Source: Staphylococcus equorum (lineage in GTDB: Bacteria; Bacillota; Bacilli; Staphylococcales; Staphylococcaceae). From it: a stretch of 64,000 nucleotides of DNA. A program made the translations under genes and the position numbers. How positions within the stretch are numbered: the stretch's first letter is position 1; the number at the start of each line of letters is the position of its first letter. Of the stretch, positions 35,123 to 46,677 are shown piece by piece. A model generated the notes under the pieces. That model was not told where the DNA came from. It was given only the letters and a program-made list of their open reading frames with translations, and ran no database searches. Location: NCBI RefSeq assembly GCF_029531845.1, contig NZ_JAMBPV010000004.1, positions 124,001 to 188,000 on the forward strand, read 5' to 3'.

Positions 35123-35500
35123 ATGACCAATATGTTAGAAGCGTTAAGCATGAAAATAGAAAAAGAAGCACCTGGTCTGTTAGTAATGTCTATGCCAGTA
35201 ACCGATCTAGTTAAACAGCCATTTGGTTATTTACATGGTGGTGCGAGTTTAGCATTAGGAGAGACAGCTTGTTCTATGGGTGCAGCATATTTAATCGATA
35301 CTGACCAATATGTACCGCTAGGATTAGAGATGAACGCCAACCATATTGGCTCTACTACAGAGGGTACGATATACGCAACAGCATCTATCATCCATGAAGG
35401 TAAGACAACACAGGTGTGGAATATAGAAATTAAAGATGACACAGATAGATTAATTTGTGTGATGCGCGGTACAGTTGCTATAAAGCCTTTAAAACGTTAA
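35123..35500 (+). CDS. PaaI-type hotdog thioesterase
   Basis: A 125-residue acyl-CoA thioesterase of the PaaI/MenI-like hotdog family. ATG 35123 follows GGAG. The hotdog signature is Y-L-H-G-G-A-S-L-A-L-G-E-T at about residues 37-50, with the catalytic Glu in the helix, and N-A-N-H-I later. A role in menaquinone synthesis (DHNA-CoA hydrolysis) is possible, but the sequence does not fix the substrate. It follows the antiporter gene by 30 bases. Confidence 0.85.
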   Translation: MTNMLEALSMKIEKEAPGLLVMSMPVTDLVKQPFGYLHGGASLALGETACSMGAAYLIDTDQYVPLGLEMNANHIGSTTEGTIYATASIIHEGKTTQVWNIEIKDDTDRLICVMRGTVAIKPLKR

Positions 35501-35507
35501 TAAATTG

Positions 35508-35555
35508 AAGAGCGATATAAAGTTAAATCATTAACTTTATATCGCTCTTTTTTTA
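35508..35555. terminator. Bidirectional terminator between convergent genes
   Basis: A perfect 19-bp stem (35508-35526 with 35531-35549) and a 4-base loop end in a T run on the + strand. The stop of the minus-strand oxidoreductase lies inside the right arm. Confidence 0.92.
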
Positions 35556-36421
35556 TTACTTTTATTTTCAATTTCATCATAAGCTTCGGCAATACGAAGT
35601 GCTGCTTCTCGTCCACCCATAATATTTCGTGCAAAAGGGCCAAGGACTAAATCTGCTAAACCACTTGTGACAAAAAGGTTAGGTAACCATTCCAAAGTTG
35701 AAGAGATTAATGGCAAACCGCACGATGTTATAGGTGCTTGGAAGTGATTCGTAAGTTGCTTAATAATAGGTTGCTGCATGATAGAATTCTTGAATCCTGT
35801 AGCTAATAAAATGTGATCATAGTACAAGCAATAATTATCTGTACAAATATGATGGTGCTGAACATCTGTGAGCTCATTGACATGCATAATTAGTCTGTTT
35901 TGCTTGATGTATTTTTTAAGCCTTAATTCTAGCTCTTTAGGCATAGATCCCCTATGACGCTCGCGTTTAATAATATCGAACTTTTTTTCAGGAGATTGAA
36001 TGGCATTAAAAGAACTCATGTTTTTAGGACCGAGCCATCCTGGGTCTGCATCAAAATCATGTACGTCTATTTTTTTATTCGTCCACAGGTGAATAGTATT
36101 ATTATTTTCCTTTAATAGTCTTAAACATAAATGGGCAGCTGATATACCGCTACCGACGACATGTGATGCTTCTGTATAAAAGGATTCATTATCATCGAAT
36201 ACATGTGATATATCAGGTTGTTGTGCAAATAGTTGAGGCGTGTATGTATCATGATTACAACCAAAAGCGATAATTAGATTATCTGTATGTAGCCATTCAT
36301 TACTGTTTAATTGTATGAACCATTGTGTGTCGTCTTTTTCTATTTTGTTGGCATAACTTTGTATATGACTTTGGTTTAAATCAAAATGATGAATAAGCTC
36401 ATGCGTATGATCCATAAACAT
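35537..36421 (-). pseudogene. 5'-truncated FAD/NAD(P)-binding monooxygenase-like gene
   Basis: The 294-residue frame resembles the second part of flavin-dependent N-hydroxylase-like oxidoreductases: H-V-V-G-S-G-I-S-A-A-H-L for NAD(P), I-L-L-A-T-G-F later, and P-G-W-L-G-P-K-N. The N-terminal FAD-binding G-x-G-x-x-G region (about 80 residues) is missing. No ribosome binding site precedes the first ATG. The reading frame continues upstream (toward 36460) with protein-like codons and then enters a repeat element. I infer that the 5' end was lost and the gene is non-functional, though a shorter product cannot be excluded. Confidence 0.7.
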
Positions 36422-36467
36422 ATTGGTAATATTACGTAATTTTCCGTATATAAAGTGAAAAGGGTGC

Positions 36468-36673
36468 GGGACAGAAATCTAATTTTTTTTGAGATTTCGT
36501 TCTCCTACTCAGGCAAAGATGGCAAGAAATGGAATACAGAGCTGAAACTCTTGCATAAGAACTAATTGTCTTAAATGAAGTATTAGTTCTTTAAAAGTTT
36601 AATATAAGTGTATTTTCAATTCACTCAGCAACTACCAAATAACTATTGAGAGTGAGGCATGTATTTATGTCCC
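36468..36673. repeat. Intergenic repeat-like element with GGGACA inverted ends
   Basis: A unit of about 206 bases starts with GGGACAGAAATCT (36468-36480) and ends with ATTTATGTCCC (36663-36673), so its ends form an imperfect inverted repeat. The interior has no gene. A related GGGACATAAAT motif stands at 19751. Such GGGACA-type intergenic elements are widespread in staphylococci. It abuts the truncated oxidoreductase. Between it and the mnhG terminator, 36674-36848 has no gene. Confidence 0.5.
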
Positions 36674-36848
36674 AATCTCTTCAAAATGTAGACAAAGCAA
36701 ATTTTATAAAAATATTTGGTTTTTACAGAATTCTTACCTAGAGATAATATTTTTTCATTTATTTCATTTTATTGGCATTGGCAGGATTTTGGTTTCACTC
36801 CTTCGGGAAATGCTCTGTCCGTAAATTATAGGCTGAGGCCGTGCCCGT

Positions 36849-36898
36849 GGAAAGCATGCACAAAAAAGTGCCAACAAAGCTGAAGACTTTGTTGGCAC
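36849..36898 (-). terminator. mnh operon terminator within a dispersed repeat
   Basis: A perfect 12-bp stem (36868-36879 with 36887-36898) is followed, read on the minus strand, by TTTTTTG; it lies 20 bases after the mnhG stop. The 31 bases 36849-36879 recur at 49561-49591 with two differences, so the terminator belongs to a dispersed intergenic repeat family. Confidence 0.85.
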
Positions 36899-36918
36899 GC
36901 TAAAAAACTATACTATGA

Positions 36919-38025
<1,107 letters not shown>

Positions 38026-38026
38026 A

Positions 38027-39526
38027 TTATTTTCCCCCCAATACGCCATCAATATATACACTAGGATTATAGAACGCTTCTGCAGCATCTTTTATAATTG
38101 GATGTAGAAAGTCTGCAGATAATCCGAAAATTACTGAAATTACGACTGAGACAATAGCAATCGTAAGTATACCTTTATATTGTAATTTAGGATTGACTTT
38201 ATATCCTTTTGATTCGCCAAAGAATCCTTGTAAGAATATGCGAATGACGGAATAAAGTACAACAAGACTTGAAAGTAGTATGACAATACCACTTAAGTAG
38301 AAACCTTTTTCGAAGGTAGCCTGTACAATATAAAATTTACCATAAAAACCACTGAGTGGTGGTATGCCTGCTAAGCTAAGTGCCGCAATAAAGAATGTCC
38401 AACCTAAAACTGGATAGTCTTTAATGAGACCACTGTATTTGCGTAAATCATGTGTTTTAGTAATTTTGTACATAACACCAATTAAGAAAAATAGTGCTGC
38501 TTTAATTAACATATCATGTAAGGTGTAATAAATTGCGCCCATCATGCCAGTTTGGTTCATCATAGCTACACCGACTAAAATAACGCCGACAGCAATCATA
38601 ATATTGTAGATAATAATTTTCTTAGTATCAAAATAACTCACTGCGCCTACACAACCAAAAATAATGGTTAATAATGCTAAGAAAAGAATAATGTAGAACG
38701 GGAAGCTTGATGTATCATGAATGAATAGACTTGATGTTCTAGCAATTGCATAGACACCAACTTTTGTTAATAACGCACCGAAAAAGGCAATGATTGCAAT
38801 TGGCGGAGCATAATATGCACCTGGTAACCAAATGTACATTGGAAAAACGCCGGCTTTCGTTGCAAACACAAAGATAAACATGATGAATATGATATTTACA
38901 ATCCCAGCATCTGCAGCAGGTAGTTGTTCTAATTTTTCACCAATATCTGCTAGATTTAATGTACCGACTACAGAGTAAAGCATTGCTACCGCAATAACAA
39001 AGAAAGCGGATGATGTAACATTGATAAGTACATATTTTATAGTTTCACTTAATTGTACTTTCGTACCGCCGATAACTAATAGAATATAAGATGCCAGTAA
39101 GAATACTTCGAAGAATACGAATAAGTTGAAAATATCACCTGTGATAAATGAACCTATGACACCTGTAAGCATGAACATTACTGCGAAGTAGTAATAATAC
39201 GTTTCACGTTCTATGCCCACTGATTGATAAGAATATAAAATAATCAGCATTGTTACGATTAAACTTGAAATAACAAGAAGGATACTAAATATATCGAGCA
39301 CTAATACGATACTATATGGTGCTTCCCATGAACCAAGTTCTAAAGTTATAATCCCATTCTTTAATACGTTGTTTAAGTTAATAAATGCAAAAACCAATGT
39401 GACAGCTGTCCCAGATAGTGCAACGTATCGTTTAATAATAGGGCGCTTACCAATGAAAACAAGTGCGATAATCGTCAACATTGGTATGACGAGTAGTGAA
39501 ATAATGAGATTACTCTCGATCATCAT
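38027..39526 (-). CDS. mnhD: Na+/H+ antiporter subunit D
   Basis: A 499-residue polytopic protein with about fourteen helices, homologous to the NuoL/M/N proton channels of complex I. Conserved charged residues in membrane segments are visible ([30 protein letters not shown]). With MnhA it forms the ion-translocating core. It overlaps mnhC by 17 bases. Confidence 0.96.
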   Translation of the reverse strand: MMIESNLIISLLVIPMLTIIALVFIGKRPIIKRYVALSGTAVTLVFAFINLNNVLKNGIITLELGSWEAPYSIVLVLDIFSILLVISSLIVTMLIILYSYQSVGIERETYYYYFAVMFMLTGVIGSFITGDIFNLFVFFEVFLLASYILLVIGGTKVQLSETIKYVLINVTSSAFFVIAVAMLYSVVGTLNLADIGEKLEQLPAADAGIVNIIFIMFIFVFATKAGVFPMYIWLPGAYYAPPIAIIAFFGALLTKVGVYAIARTSSLFIHDTSSFPFYIILFLALLTIIFGCVGAVSYFDTKKIIIYNIMIAVGVILVGVAMMNQTGMMGAIYYTLHDMLIKAALFFLIGVMYKITKTHDLRKYSGLIKDYPVLGWTFFIAALSLAGIPPLSGFYGKFYIVQATFEKGFYLSGIVILLSSLVVLYSVIRIFLQGFFGESKGYKVNPKLQYKGILTIAIVSVVISVIFGLSADFLHPIIKDAAEAFYNPSVYIDGVLGGK

Positions 39527-39857
39527 CTAGCACTCCTTTCATACTTTCTACGTTGTCAGTTCCTAATTCTTTATAACTTCTAAAGGCAAGTACTAAGAAG
39601 AACGCTGTTACAGAAAATGAAATTACAATAGCTGTTAAAATCAACGCTTGTGGAATTGGATCAACATAGGAAGATATACCTTTTTCATAAATCGGCACTT
39701 CACCTTTCTTTAATCCACCCATTGTAATTAAAAATAAATTGGCTGTATGTGTTTGCAAAGTAGTCCCAATAATGATGCGTATCAAACTCTTAGAAAGAAT
39801 GAGATAGACGCTCATTGCTGTGAGAATACCACAAACAAAAATCATCACTATTTCCAT
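39510..39857 (-). CDS. mnhC: Na+/H+ antiporter subunit C
   Basis: A 115-residue protein homologous to NuoK, with three helices. Motifs include [23 protein letters not shown] and [14 protein letters not shown] near the C-terminus. The ATG overlaps the mnhB stop by one base. Confidence 0.95.
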   Translation of the reverse strand: MEIVMIFVCGILTAMSVYLILSKSLIRIIIGTTLQTHTANLFLITMGGLKKGEVPIYEKGISSYVDPIPQALILTAIVISFSVTAFFLVLAFRSYKELGTDNVESMKGVLDDDRE

Positions 39858-40285
39858 TACTCATTCTCTCCAATCGATAAAATTATAGTCATTACTGTAC
39901 CGATAACCGCAAACATTACGCCTAAGTCAAAGAACGTTGCCGTATGCATTTCCATCGGTGGTAAAATTCCTAAAGGTATTTCAAATGGTGTGTGCGTGAA
40001 GAAATTTTTATTATAAAACCAACTCGCCATAGGTGTTGCTATACAAAACAGCAAACCAACACCTATTAATAATTTGAAATCCCAAGGAAAGATTTTCCTC
40101 ATAGTTTTAATATCAAAAGCTACAGCTATGATGACTAGGGCACTAGATAGTAATAGTCCGCCTACGAAGCCACCACCTGGTGTGTAATGTCCTGCTAAAA
40201 ATAAAGATAGACCAAACATTACGATGAGGAAGAAGATAAGAACTGCTGAATATTGAAAGATTATATTATTCTTCTGTCTTTTCAA
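39857..40285 (-). CDS. mnhB: Na+/H+ antiporter subunit B
   Basis: A 142-residue protein. TTG 40285 is chosen: GGAGGT lies eight bases upstream, and the resulting length matches the S. aureus protein; upstream ATGs in the same frame lie further inside mnhA. Four helices carry [15 protein letters not shown], diagnostic of MnhB/MrpB. The gene overlaps the end of mnhA by about 20 bases. Confidence 0.92.
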   Translation of the reverse strand: MKRQKNNIIFQYSAVLIFFLIVMFGLSLFLAGHYTPGGGFVGGLLLSSALVIIAVAFDIKTMRKIFPWDFKLLIGVGLLFCIATPMASWFYNKNFFTHTPFEIPLGILPPMEMHTATFFDLGVMFAVIGTVMTIILSIGENE

Positions 40286-42683
40286 CGTTTTTACCTCCTT
40301 CATCATTAGATTTATCATTTGTGCGTAGCTTAATCATCGTATAAACTCCCAAACCTGCGATACCTAGCACAGAGGCTTCGAATAAAGTATCAGTACCACG
40401 GAAATCGACAAGTATGACGTTTACCATATTAGTGCCGTGTGCTAAATCATATACATGTTCTTTATAGAACTCAGCGATAGAGCTAAAGTGTCGATTACCA
40501 TAAGTAATTAATCCAAGTACAGTTACGACAACACCTGCGCCCACCGAAACTAAAACATTCACAAGTTTGAAAGAACGAGTCTCTTTATGTCTGTTTAAGT
40601 TTGGTAAATGATAGAAACACAATAAGAATAACGCTGTAGAAATTGATTCAACTACAAATTGTGTAAGAGCTAAATCTGGCGCGCCAAAGAATATAAAGAA
40701 TATAGCGACAGAATAACCTACTGCACTTGCCATAATGATACTGAATAGTCTTGAACGTGCAAATATAATCATTGAAGCTGATGTAATTATAAGCACTACA
40801 ATGATTAATTCGAATGGACGTATTTCACTCACGTCTTTAAAATTAATACTAAACGGTGTGACTAATAATGTAGCTAAAGTAATTAAGATTAAAGAGATAA
40901 AAATAATTACTAAGTTGTTACGCGTAAAACCAGTCACATAAGCATTTGTGAATTTACTTGAGTAACCTGGTGTATCATTACCGAACTTATCATACCAATA
41001 ATTGATTGTAAGTTTTGTAGGGTGTGCGCGTAATAAGCGAACCCAATAGCCAAACGATAAAATCAATAATATACCGACAATATATATACCAATGGTAGAG
41101 AAAAATGCTGGCGTAAAACCATGGAACATATGGAATTCTGCTTGCGTTCCAGTAGTTTGACTGATTGAATTAACAGCAGGTTCGATGATTGATTTAGTTA
41201 ATATAGAAGGGAAGAACCCAAATACAATAACTAATACTGCTAAAATAGCTGGTGATACTAACATTAGTATAGAAGCTTCATGTGCTTTTTTCGGTAAAAC
41301 ATCTGATTTACGACTACCTAAGAAGATTTGCCCAATAAATCTTATAGAATATACAAATGTAAAAATACTACCGATAATTGCTACGATTGGAATTAATAAG
41401 CCAAGCGTATTTAAACTAAATAGGTTAACGTTTGTGACCTCAATCATACTTTCCAAGAATTTTTCTTTAGAAAGGAAACCGTTAAACGGCGGTACACCTG
41501 CCATACTGAGTGAGGTGATTAAGGTGATTGTAAAAGAAATAGGCATTATTGTTAGTAATCCACCTAGCTTTTTCACATCCCGCGTGCCTGTACTATGGTC
41601 AATAGCACCAGCGATCATAAATAACGCACCTTTAAATGTAGCGTGATTAATCAGGTGGAACACAGCAGCGGTAAATGCGGCAACATAAAGTTGGCTTTCG
41701 GAGCCTTCAAAATGATAACTTACTGCACCTATACCTAACATAGACATAATCATACCAAGTTGTGAAACAGTAGAAAATGCCAAAATACCTTTTAAATCCT
41801 GTTGTTTTGTAGCGTTTAATGATGCCCAGAATAGAGTGATTAAACCTACAGCAGTTACAGTCCAAATCCAACCTTGTGAAAGTGCAAAGATTGGTGTCAT
41901 GCGTGCTACTAAGTAAAGACCTGCTTTAACCATTGTAGCTGAGTGTAGGTAGGCACTGACTGGTGTTGGCGCTTCCATTGCATCTGGTAACCATACGTAA
42001 AATGGAACTTGAGCAGATTTTGTCATCGCACCAATTAATACAAATATCATTGATAAAATGAAATATGGACTTGTTTGGATTTCAGATGCATTCCCAATAA
42101 GTTCTTGAATACTTGTAGAGCCACCTGCGAGTGATAGTAAAATAAGGCCACCCAAAAGTGATAAGCCACCAAATACAGTGACAAGCATTGATTTTTGAGC
42201 ACCATAAATAGATGCTTGTTTGTCACGCCAAAATGAAATGAGTAGAAAACTCGAAAATGAAGTTAACTCCCAAAATAGATATAACATAATAATATTATCA
42301 GATAAAACAACACCTAACATTGCACCCATAAAGAGCAACAGATAACAATAAAAATTCCCTAACTGCTCTTGTCGACTTAAATAACTTATAGAATATAGTA
42401 CGATTAAACTACCAATGCCAGTAATTAACAAACTGAAAAGTAATCCCAGACCATCAACGTATAAATCGAAATTCATACCAAAGTGAGGCATCCAGTCTAC
42501 TTTCTGCATTATGGTATTTCCTGACATGGTTGTATAGATATATGCGAGGAAATATATAAATAAGACGACGGGGATAGGTAACACAAACCATCCTAAATGT
42601 ATTCGTTTATGAAACCGATATACAAATGGAATAATGAGTGCAAATATTAACGGTAGAAGAACCGCTATATGTAACAAACTCAT
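40266..42683 (-). CDS. mnhA: Na+/H+ antiporter subunit A
   Basis: An 805-residue polytopic protein and first gene of the operon, starting at ATG 42683 behind AAAGGAGG. The first ~500 residues are NuoL-like ([40 protein letters not shown]). The C-terminal part carries the MrpA-specific extension, including the G-A-P-D-L-A-L-T-Q region. It is needed for Na+ extrusion and pH/salt tolerance. The operon reads away from kapB. Confidence 0.96.
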   Translation of the reverse strand: MSLLHIAVLLPLIFALIIPFVYRFHKRIHLGWFVLPIPVVLFIYFLAYIYTTMSGNTIMQKVDWMPHFGMNFDLYVDGLGLLFSLLITGIGSLIVLYSISYLSRQEQLGNFYCYLLLFMGAMLGVVLSDNIIMLYLFWELTSFSSFLLISFWRDKQASIYGAQKSMLVTVFGGLSLLGGLILLSLAGGSTSIQELIGNASEIQTSPYFILSMIFVLIGAMTKSAQVPFYVWLPDAMEAPTPVSAYLHSATMVKAGLYLVARMTPIFALSQGWIWTVTAVGLITLFWASLNATKQQDLKGILAFSTVSQLGMIMSMLGIGAVSYHFEGSESQLYVAAFTAAVFHLINHATFKGALFMIAGAIDHSTGTRDVKKLGGLLTIMPISFTITLITSLSMAGVPPFNGFLSKEKFLESMIEVTNVNLFSLNTLGLLIPIVAIIGSIFTFVYSIRFIGQIFLGSRKSDVLPKKAHEASILMLVSPAILAVLVIVFGFFPSILTKSIIEPAVNSISQTTGTQAEFHMFHGFTPAFFSTIGIYIVGILLILSFGYWVRLLRAHPTKLTINYWYDKFGNDTPGYSSKFTNAYVTGFTRNNLVIIFISLILITLATLLVTPFSINFKDVSEIRPFELIIVVLIITSASMIIFARSRLFSIIMASAVGYSVAIFFIFFGAPDLALTQFVVESISTALFLLCFYHLPNLNRHKETRSFKLVNVLVSVGAGVVVTVLGLITYGNRHFSSIAEFYKEHVYDLAHGTNMVNVILVDFRGTDTLFEASVLGIAGLGVYTMIKLRTNDKSNDEGGKNVEKTEE

Positions 42684-42809
42684 TATTTTATCCTCCTTTA
42701 AAAATAGTATAAGGTTATTATACATGAATTAGACTATTCTGAAAAACATGGCCAACCCTAGAAGCACATGAATTAAATGTTTATTTAAATAAGAAGAAAC
42801 GCAGTATTT

Positions 42810-43190
42810 TTATTCAAAATTTTGTTTATATTGAATTGCGTAATCCTTCTTAAGTTGCTGTAAATTCTCGAGTGATTTCTTTGCGTGTAACGTATCTTGA
42901 TCTTTTAACTTAAGCTCGAGATTAGTGATTGCTTGTTGTAGTGATTGTTCATAAGGCAATTCATCTTCAGTGAAAGGTTTAAGATGCGATTTAGTTGTAT
43001 AGCGTTTTTCAAAATGACTCAATGCTTTGCGCTCATGGAAAAATACATTTTCAGTTTCTGTTGGGTTATGTAAATCACCTTGTTTTGGGTGTTTGATTAC
43101 TTGTTCAACTTGAACTAAGACTTGATTTTCATCTTCTTCTTTTATTATGACGCCGTAGCTTCCAGTTTTATGTGCAAATCGATATAACAT
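42810..43190 (-). CDS. Kinase-associated protein B (KapB) family
   Basis: A 126-residue cytoplasmic protein. The N-terminal beta-rich part ([20 protein letters not shown]) is followed by a helical C-terminus, as in KapB-type proteins. In B. subtilis the namesake supports KinB signalling to sporulation; staphylococci do not sporulate, so its role here is unknown. It lies divergently from the cyclophilin gene, with a very short shared promoter region, and upstream of mnhA. Confidence 0.85.
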   Translation of the reverse strand: MLYRFAHKTGSYGVIIKEEDENQVLVQVEQVIKHPKQGDLHNPTETENVFFHERKALSHFEKRYTTKSHLKPFTEDELPYEQSLQQAITNLELKLKDQDTLHAKKSLENLQQLKKDYAIQYKQNFE

Positions 43191-43257
43191 AATTCAATAC
43201 ATCCCTTCATTTATGTTAGAATACATATATCATCTTAACATGAAATGGAGAATAAAA

Positions 43258-43860
43258 ATGACGAACTATCCTCAGTTAAATTCAGAAATAAACGGTAACG
43301 AAATTAAAATGGTATTACACACGAATAAAGGCGATATGACATTTAAATTATTACCTGACGTGGCGCCAAAAACGGTAGAAAACTTTGTAACACATGCCAA
43401 AAATGGTTATTACGATGGTGTGACTTTCCACCGTGTAATTAATGACTTCATGGTACAAGGCGGCGACCCAACAGCAAGTGGCATGGGTGGCGAAAGTATT
43501 TATGGCGGTGCATTCGAAGATGAGTTCTCGCTTGAAGCATTTAATTTATATGGTGCTTTATCAATGGCGAATTCTGGCCCAAATACAAATGGATCTCAAT
43601 TCTTCATCGTACAAATGACGGAAGTACCTGAATCAATGCTAAGTCAATTAGCTGACGGTGGTTGGCCAGAACCGATTGTTAAAGCGTATGGTGAAAATGG
43701 TGGTACACCTTGGTTAGATCAAAAACATACAGTTTTCGGTCAATTAATAGAAGGTAAAGCAACATTAGAAGATATTGCGAATACAAAAGTAGGTCCTCAA
43801 GATAAACCAGTACACGATGTTACAATTGATTCAATTGATATTGAAGAAAAACAAAAATAA
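43258..43860 (+). CDS. Cyclophilin-type peptidyl-prolyl cis-trans isomerase
   Basis: A 200-residue cytoplasmic PPIase that accelerates proline isomerisation during protein folding. Start ATG 43258 follows ATGGAGA. Conserved cyclophilin motifs are [15 protein letters not shown] near residue 60, [17 protein letters not shown] near 105, and H-T-V-F-G-Q-L near 160. The catalytic Arg (F-H-R) is present. There is no signal peptide. Confidence 0.95.
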   Translation: MTNYPQLNSEINGNEIKMVLHTNKGDMTFKLLPDVAPKTVENFVTHAKNGYYDGVTFHRVINDFMVQGGDPTASGMGGESIYGGAFEDEFSLEAFNLYGALSMANSGPNTNGSQFFIVQMTEVPESMLSQLADGGWPEPIVKAYGENGGTPWLDQKHTVFGQLIEGKATLEDIANTKVGPQDKPVHDVTIDSIDIEEKQK

Positions 43861-43913
43861 GGGAGTATGACAGGGGCAACAATGGTGTGAATATATAATG
43901 GTATTAGTTGTTG

Positions 43914-44049
43914 GCCGGTTATAACCCTATGCAATTTTCAGACAAATTTATAGGGGGACGCAGAAGTAAACGACATGATAGATGCTGCCCGTCTATATGG
44001 AGAAGCTGAAAAGATAGCACAATAATTACAAGCAAGAAGTAAAATGTAA
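43914..44049 (+). pseudogene. Decayed coding remnant with a frameshift at a G run
   Basis: Read in one frame from 43914 the bases give A-G-Y-N-P-M-Q-F-S-D-K-F-I-G-G. After the five-G run at about 43953 a -1 shift gives D-A-E-V-N-D-M-I-D-A-A-R-L-Y-G-E-A-E-K-I-A-Q, then TAA at 44023, then L-Q-A-R-S-K-M and TAA. The strongly protein-like text across the shift suggests the tail of a lost gene. I do not recognise the family. The remainder of 43861-44390 holds one terminator and the leader of the S1-domain gene. Confidence 0.5.
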
Positions 44050-44056
44050 TATATGT

Positions 44057-44124
44057 AAAACAGGTTCAATCAATCACTCAATGTAGTAGTTTTATGTTGA
44101 GTGCAAAGTTGAGCCTGTTTTTTA
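44057..44124 (+). terminator. Long nested hairpin terminator
   Basis: The outer 13-bp stem (44057-44069 with 44109-44121, one G-T pair) encloses an inner CACTCAA/TTGAGTG stem and ends in six T. It probably serves the cyclophilin transcript. Confidence 0.8.
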
Positions 44125-44390
44125 ATTGAACCTACTTTAGAAGTTAATAATGTAATTCAACGTAAAAATAGCTCGACACATTATTATGTATAAAAATTTT
44201 TATGGAGAATTAATTTAAGCGTTAAATGAGAGCGGATACTTGCTATACGTAGAAGGTTAACATTTTTATTTTGTTGAATTATTGTAGGAAATCTATAAAA
44301 TGTGAAATTTTTCTATTTAAATGTTAGTACCAAGTTATAATTTATGCTATTATAATAGTGTTAAGTAAAACGAAATAAGGGGTTATCACG

Positions 44391-44792
44391 TTGAATAATC
44401 ACTATACAGTAGGTCAACATATCAAAGTTCGTGTGACTGGTATTCAACCGTATGGCGCTTTTGTAGAAACCCCGGACAATGCTGAGGGATTAATCCACAT
44501 ATCCGAAATTATGGATGATTACGTCCATAATTTGAAAAAGTTTTTATCGGAAGGACAAATTGTAAGAGCGAAAGTGATTTCAATTGATGATGAAGGTAAA
44601 CTGAATCTTTCTTTAAAAGATAATGACTATTTTAAAAATTATGAACGTAAGAAGGAAAAGCAATCAGTATTAGATGAAATTAAAGAAACCGAAAAATATG
44701 GGTTTCAAACAATTAAAGAACGCTTGCCGGTTTGGATTAAACAGTCCAAAAACGCGATTAAAGATGAAAAAACATCTTTAACAAGATACTGA
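44391..44792 (+). CDS. S1-domain RNA-binding protein (CvfD/YugI, general stress protein 13 type)
   Basis: A 133-residue protein starting at TTG 44391 with AAGGGG upstream. Residues 1-75 are an S1 RNA-binding domain (V-G-Q-H-I-K-V-R-V-T-G-I-Q-P-Y-G-A-F-V-E, G-L-I-H-I-S-E-I, K-L-N-L-S-L-K-D). A Lys/Glu-rich helical tail follows. Homologues bind RNA or ribosomes and act in post-transcriptional control under stress; in S. aureus a related gene is named cvfD. Confidence 0.88.
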   Translation: MNNHYTVGQHIKVRVTGIQPYGAFVETPDNAEGLIHISEIMDDYVHNLKKFLSEGQIVRAKVISIDDEGKLNLSLKDNDYFKNYERKKEKQSVLDEIKETEKYGFQTIKERLPVWIKQSKNAIKDEKTSLTRY

Positions 44793-44823
44793 CATTTCGA
44801 TGAGAGATGTCAGTATTTTTTTA
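44786..44823 (+). terminator. Terminator after the S1-domain gene
   Basis: A perfect 10-bp stem (44786-44795 with 44807-44816) overlaps the stop codon and is followed by a T run. Confidence 0.88.
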
Positions 44824-44962
44824 TTGTGAAAAGAAAGTTATCAAAAATTACATGCGTGAGCATATTTATTTATCTTTATAGTTTAGGTAGTTAGAATTAA
44901 CAAGCACTCAAATAGTGTGGAAAAAAAGCGATATGGTATTTTACTTAGGAGGAATAATTGTA

Positions 44963-46096
44963 ATGGATAAAAAATTTCAACCGTTATTTGAAAAGCTCAC
45001 ATTGCCTAATAAAGTTGTATTAGAAAATAGATTTGTCTTAGCACCGCTAACACACGTATCTTCTAATGATGATGGGTCGATTTCAAATGAAGAAGTAGTA
45101 TATATGGAACAACGTTCAAAAGATGTGGGATTAGCTATTTCTGCTGCTAGTAATGTAACAGACTTAGGGAAAGCATTTCCTGGACAGCCTTCTGTAGCGC
45201 ATGATTCAAATTTAGAAGGGTTGAAACGATTAGCTGAAGCAATGAAGAAAAATGGCTCGAAAGCTATTGTTCAAATCCATCATGGTGGTGCCCAAGCATT
45301 ACCTAATTTAACTCCTAATGGAGATGTTGCTGCACCTAGTCCAATTTCATTAAAAAGTTTTGGAGAACAGGAAGAACATCATGCACGTGAGATTACTGTT
45401 GAAGAAATAGAAGAAACAATTAAAGCGTTTGGTGAAGCGACACGAAGAGTGATTGAAGCTGGCTTTGACGGCGTAGAAATTCATGGCGCTAACCACTATT
45501 TAATACATCAATTTGTCTCACCTTATTACAACCGTCGTAACGATGAATGGGGCGAAGATCCTTTTAAATTCGCAACTGCAGTTGTTGATGAAGTGACAGA
45601 AACAGTTAAACGTCATGGAAATAAAGATTTTATCGTTGGATATAGATTTTCACCTGAAGAAGCAGAAACACCAGGTATAAGCATGGAAATTACAGAAACG
45701 TTAGTAAAACATTTAATTGAAAAACCATTAGATTATTTACATGTTTCATTGATGGATATTCATTCGAAAACGCGTGAAGGGCAATATAAAGGTCAAGAAC
45801 GTATTAAATTATTACTACAATGGATTAATGGTCGCATGCCACTTGTTGGTATTGGTTCAATATTTACTGCGGAACAAGCAATTGAAGCTATTGAATCAAC
45901 AAATGTAGAACTTGTAGCATTAGGTAGAGAGATTTTATTAGATCACAATTTTGTTAGTAAAATTAAAAATGGTGAAGAAAATCAAATTATTTCTCACTTT
46001 GATCCAAATAGAAAAGATAAACATCATCTTCCACCAAAATTATGGGAACAGTTTAATAAAGGTTTCTATCCACTTCCAAGAACCGATAATAAATAG
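44963..46096 (+). CDS. NADH-dependent flavin oxidoreductase (old yellow enzyme family)
   Basis: A 377-residue FMN-binding TIM-barrel ene-reductase. ATG 44963 follows AGGAGG. Motifs include N-R-F-V-L-A-P-L-T-H near residue 25, V-Q-I-H-H-G-G near 100, F-D-G-V-E-I-H-G-A-N-H-Y-L-I-H-Q-F near 170 with substrate-binding His/Asn, and V-G-I-G-S-I near 300. The physiological substrate is unknown; relatives reduce alpha,beta-unsaturated carbonyls. Confidence 0.9.
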   Translation: MDKKFQPLFEKLTLPNKVVLENRFVLAPLTHVSSNDDGSISNEEVVYMEQRSKDVGLAISAASNVTDLGKAFPGQPSVAHDSNLEGLKRLAEAMKKNGSKAIVQIHHGGAQALPNLTPNGDVAAPSPISLKSFGEQEEHHAREITVEEIEETIKAFGEATRRVIEAGFDGVEIHGANHYLIHQFVSPYYNRRNDEWGEDPFKFATAVVDEVTETVKRHGNKDFIVGYRFSPEEAETPGISMEITETLVKHLIEKPLDYLHVSLMDIHSKTREGQYKGQERIKLLLQWINGRMPLVGIGSIFTAEQAIEAIESTNVELVALGREILLDHNFVSKIKNGEENQIISHFDPNRKDKHHLPPKLWEQFNKGFYPLPRTDNK

Positions 46097-46110
46097 TATA
46101 TAGATAATTA

Positions 46111-46167
46111 AGTAGTGTATTATCACAATTTTTTAAAGATATTGTGATAGATATGCTACTTTTTTTA
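46111..46167 (+). terminator. Terminator after the flavin oxidoreductase gene
   Basis: A near-complete stem with one small bulge (arms 46111-46129 and 46141-46160) is followed by six T. The rest of 46168-46475 is A+T-rich with no gene seen. Confidence 0.85.
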
Positions 46168-46475
46168 TTTACTGATAAAAACAAGAAATTAGCGTTTATT
46201 AGATGAGATAAAACGAAAAAAATGTAGAAAAATAGTTATAGATTAATAACCATTATGATGAATACATTAAGGTATTAGATATTGTACGAGGCATTATTCA
46301 TTAGTAATTATATATAATTAAGAGTAAATAACAGTGTATAATTATTAATTTATCAACTGTTATAATGCATGAAATACTGATTGAATATGCAATTTTGTGT
46401 AAAAATAATAAACGATATTTTATTTTTTAAATCAGGCAAAATTATCTTGTATAAATGCAGGTAATTATGTCATTA

Positions 46476-46497
46476 TATATGTAAGGGCTTACATATA
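46476..46497 (+). promoter_or_regulatory. Perfect palindrome resembling a CcpA cre site
   Basis: Two 10-base arms (46476-46485 and 46488-46497) are exact inverse complements around GG. The core ATGTAAGGGCTTACA (46480-46494) fits the cre consensus WTGNAARCGNWWWCA except for one central base. It lies about 180 bases before rocD. In S. aureus rocD and gudB are under carbon catabolite control by CcpA, so repression by glucose is the likely meaning. Confidence 0.6.
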
Positions 46498-46593
46498 AAT
46501 TAAGTAGTTTATTGATATGTTTAAAGCTTGATTTATGTTGATGTATCAGCTTATAAGTCGCATGAAGTGAGTAGTTTTAGAAAATGGTTTCAG

Positions 46594-46621
46594 TTGAACT
46601 CTAAATACGTTATGCTATGAA
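46594..46621 (+). promoter_or_regulatory. Candidate rocD promoter
   Basis: TTGAAC (46594-46599), a 16-base spacer and TATGAA (46616-46621) lie 56 bases before the rocD ATG. Imperfect inverted arms (46597-46609 and 46629-46640) overlap it and could form an operator or leader hairpin. Confidence 0.45.
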
Positions 46622-46677
46622 CAAGTATCGTTTTAGAGTTTAAAAAGACTCTTAAATATTTTCAAAGGGGAGATATC

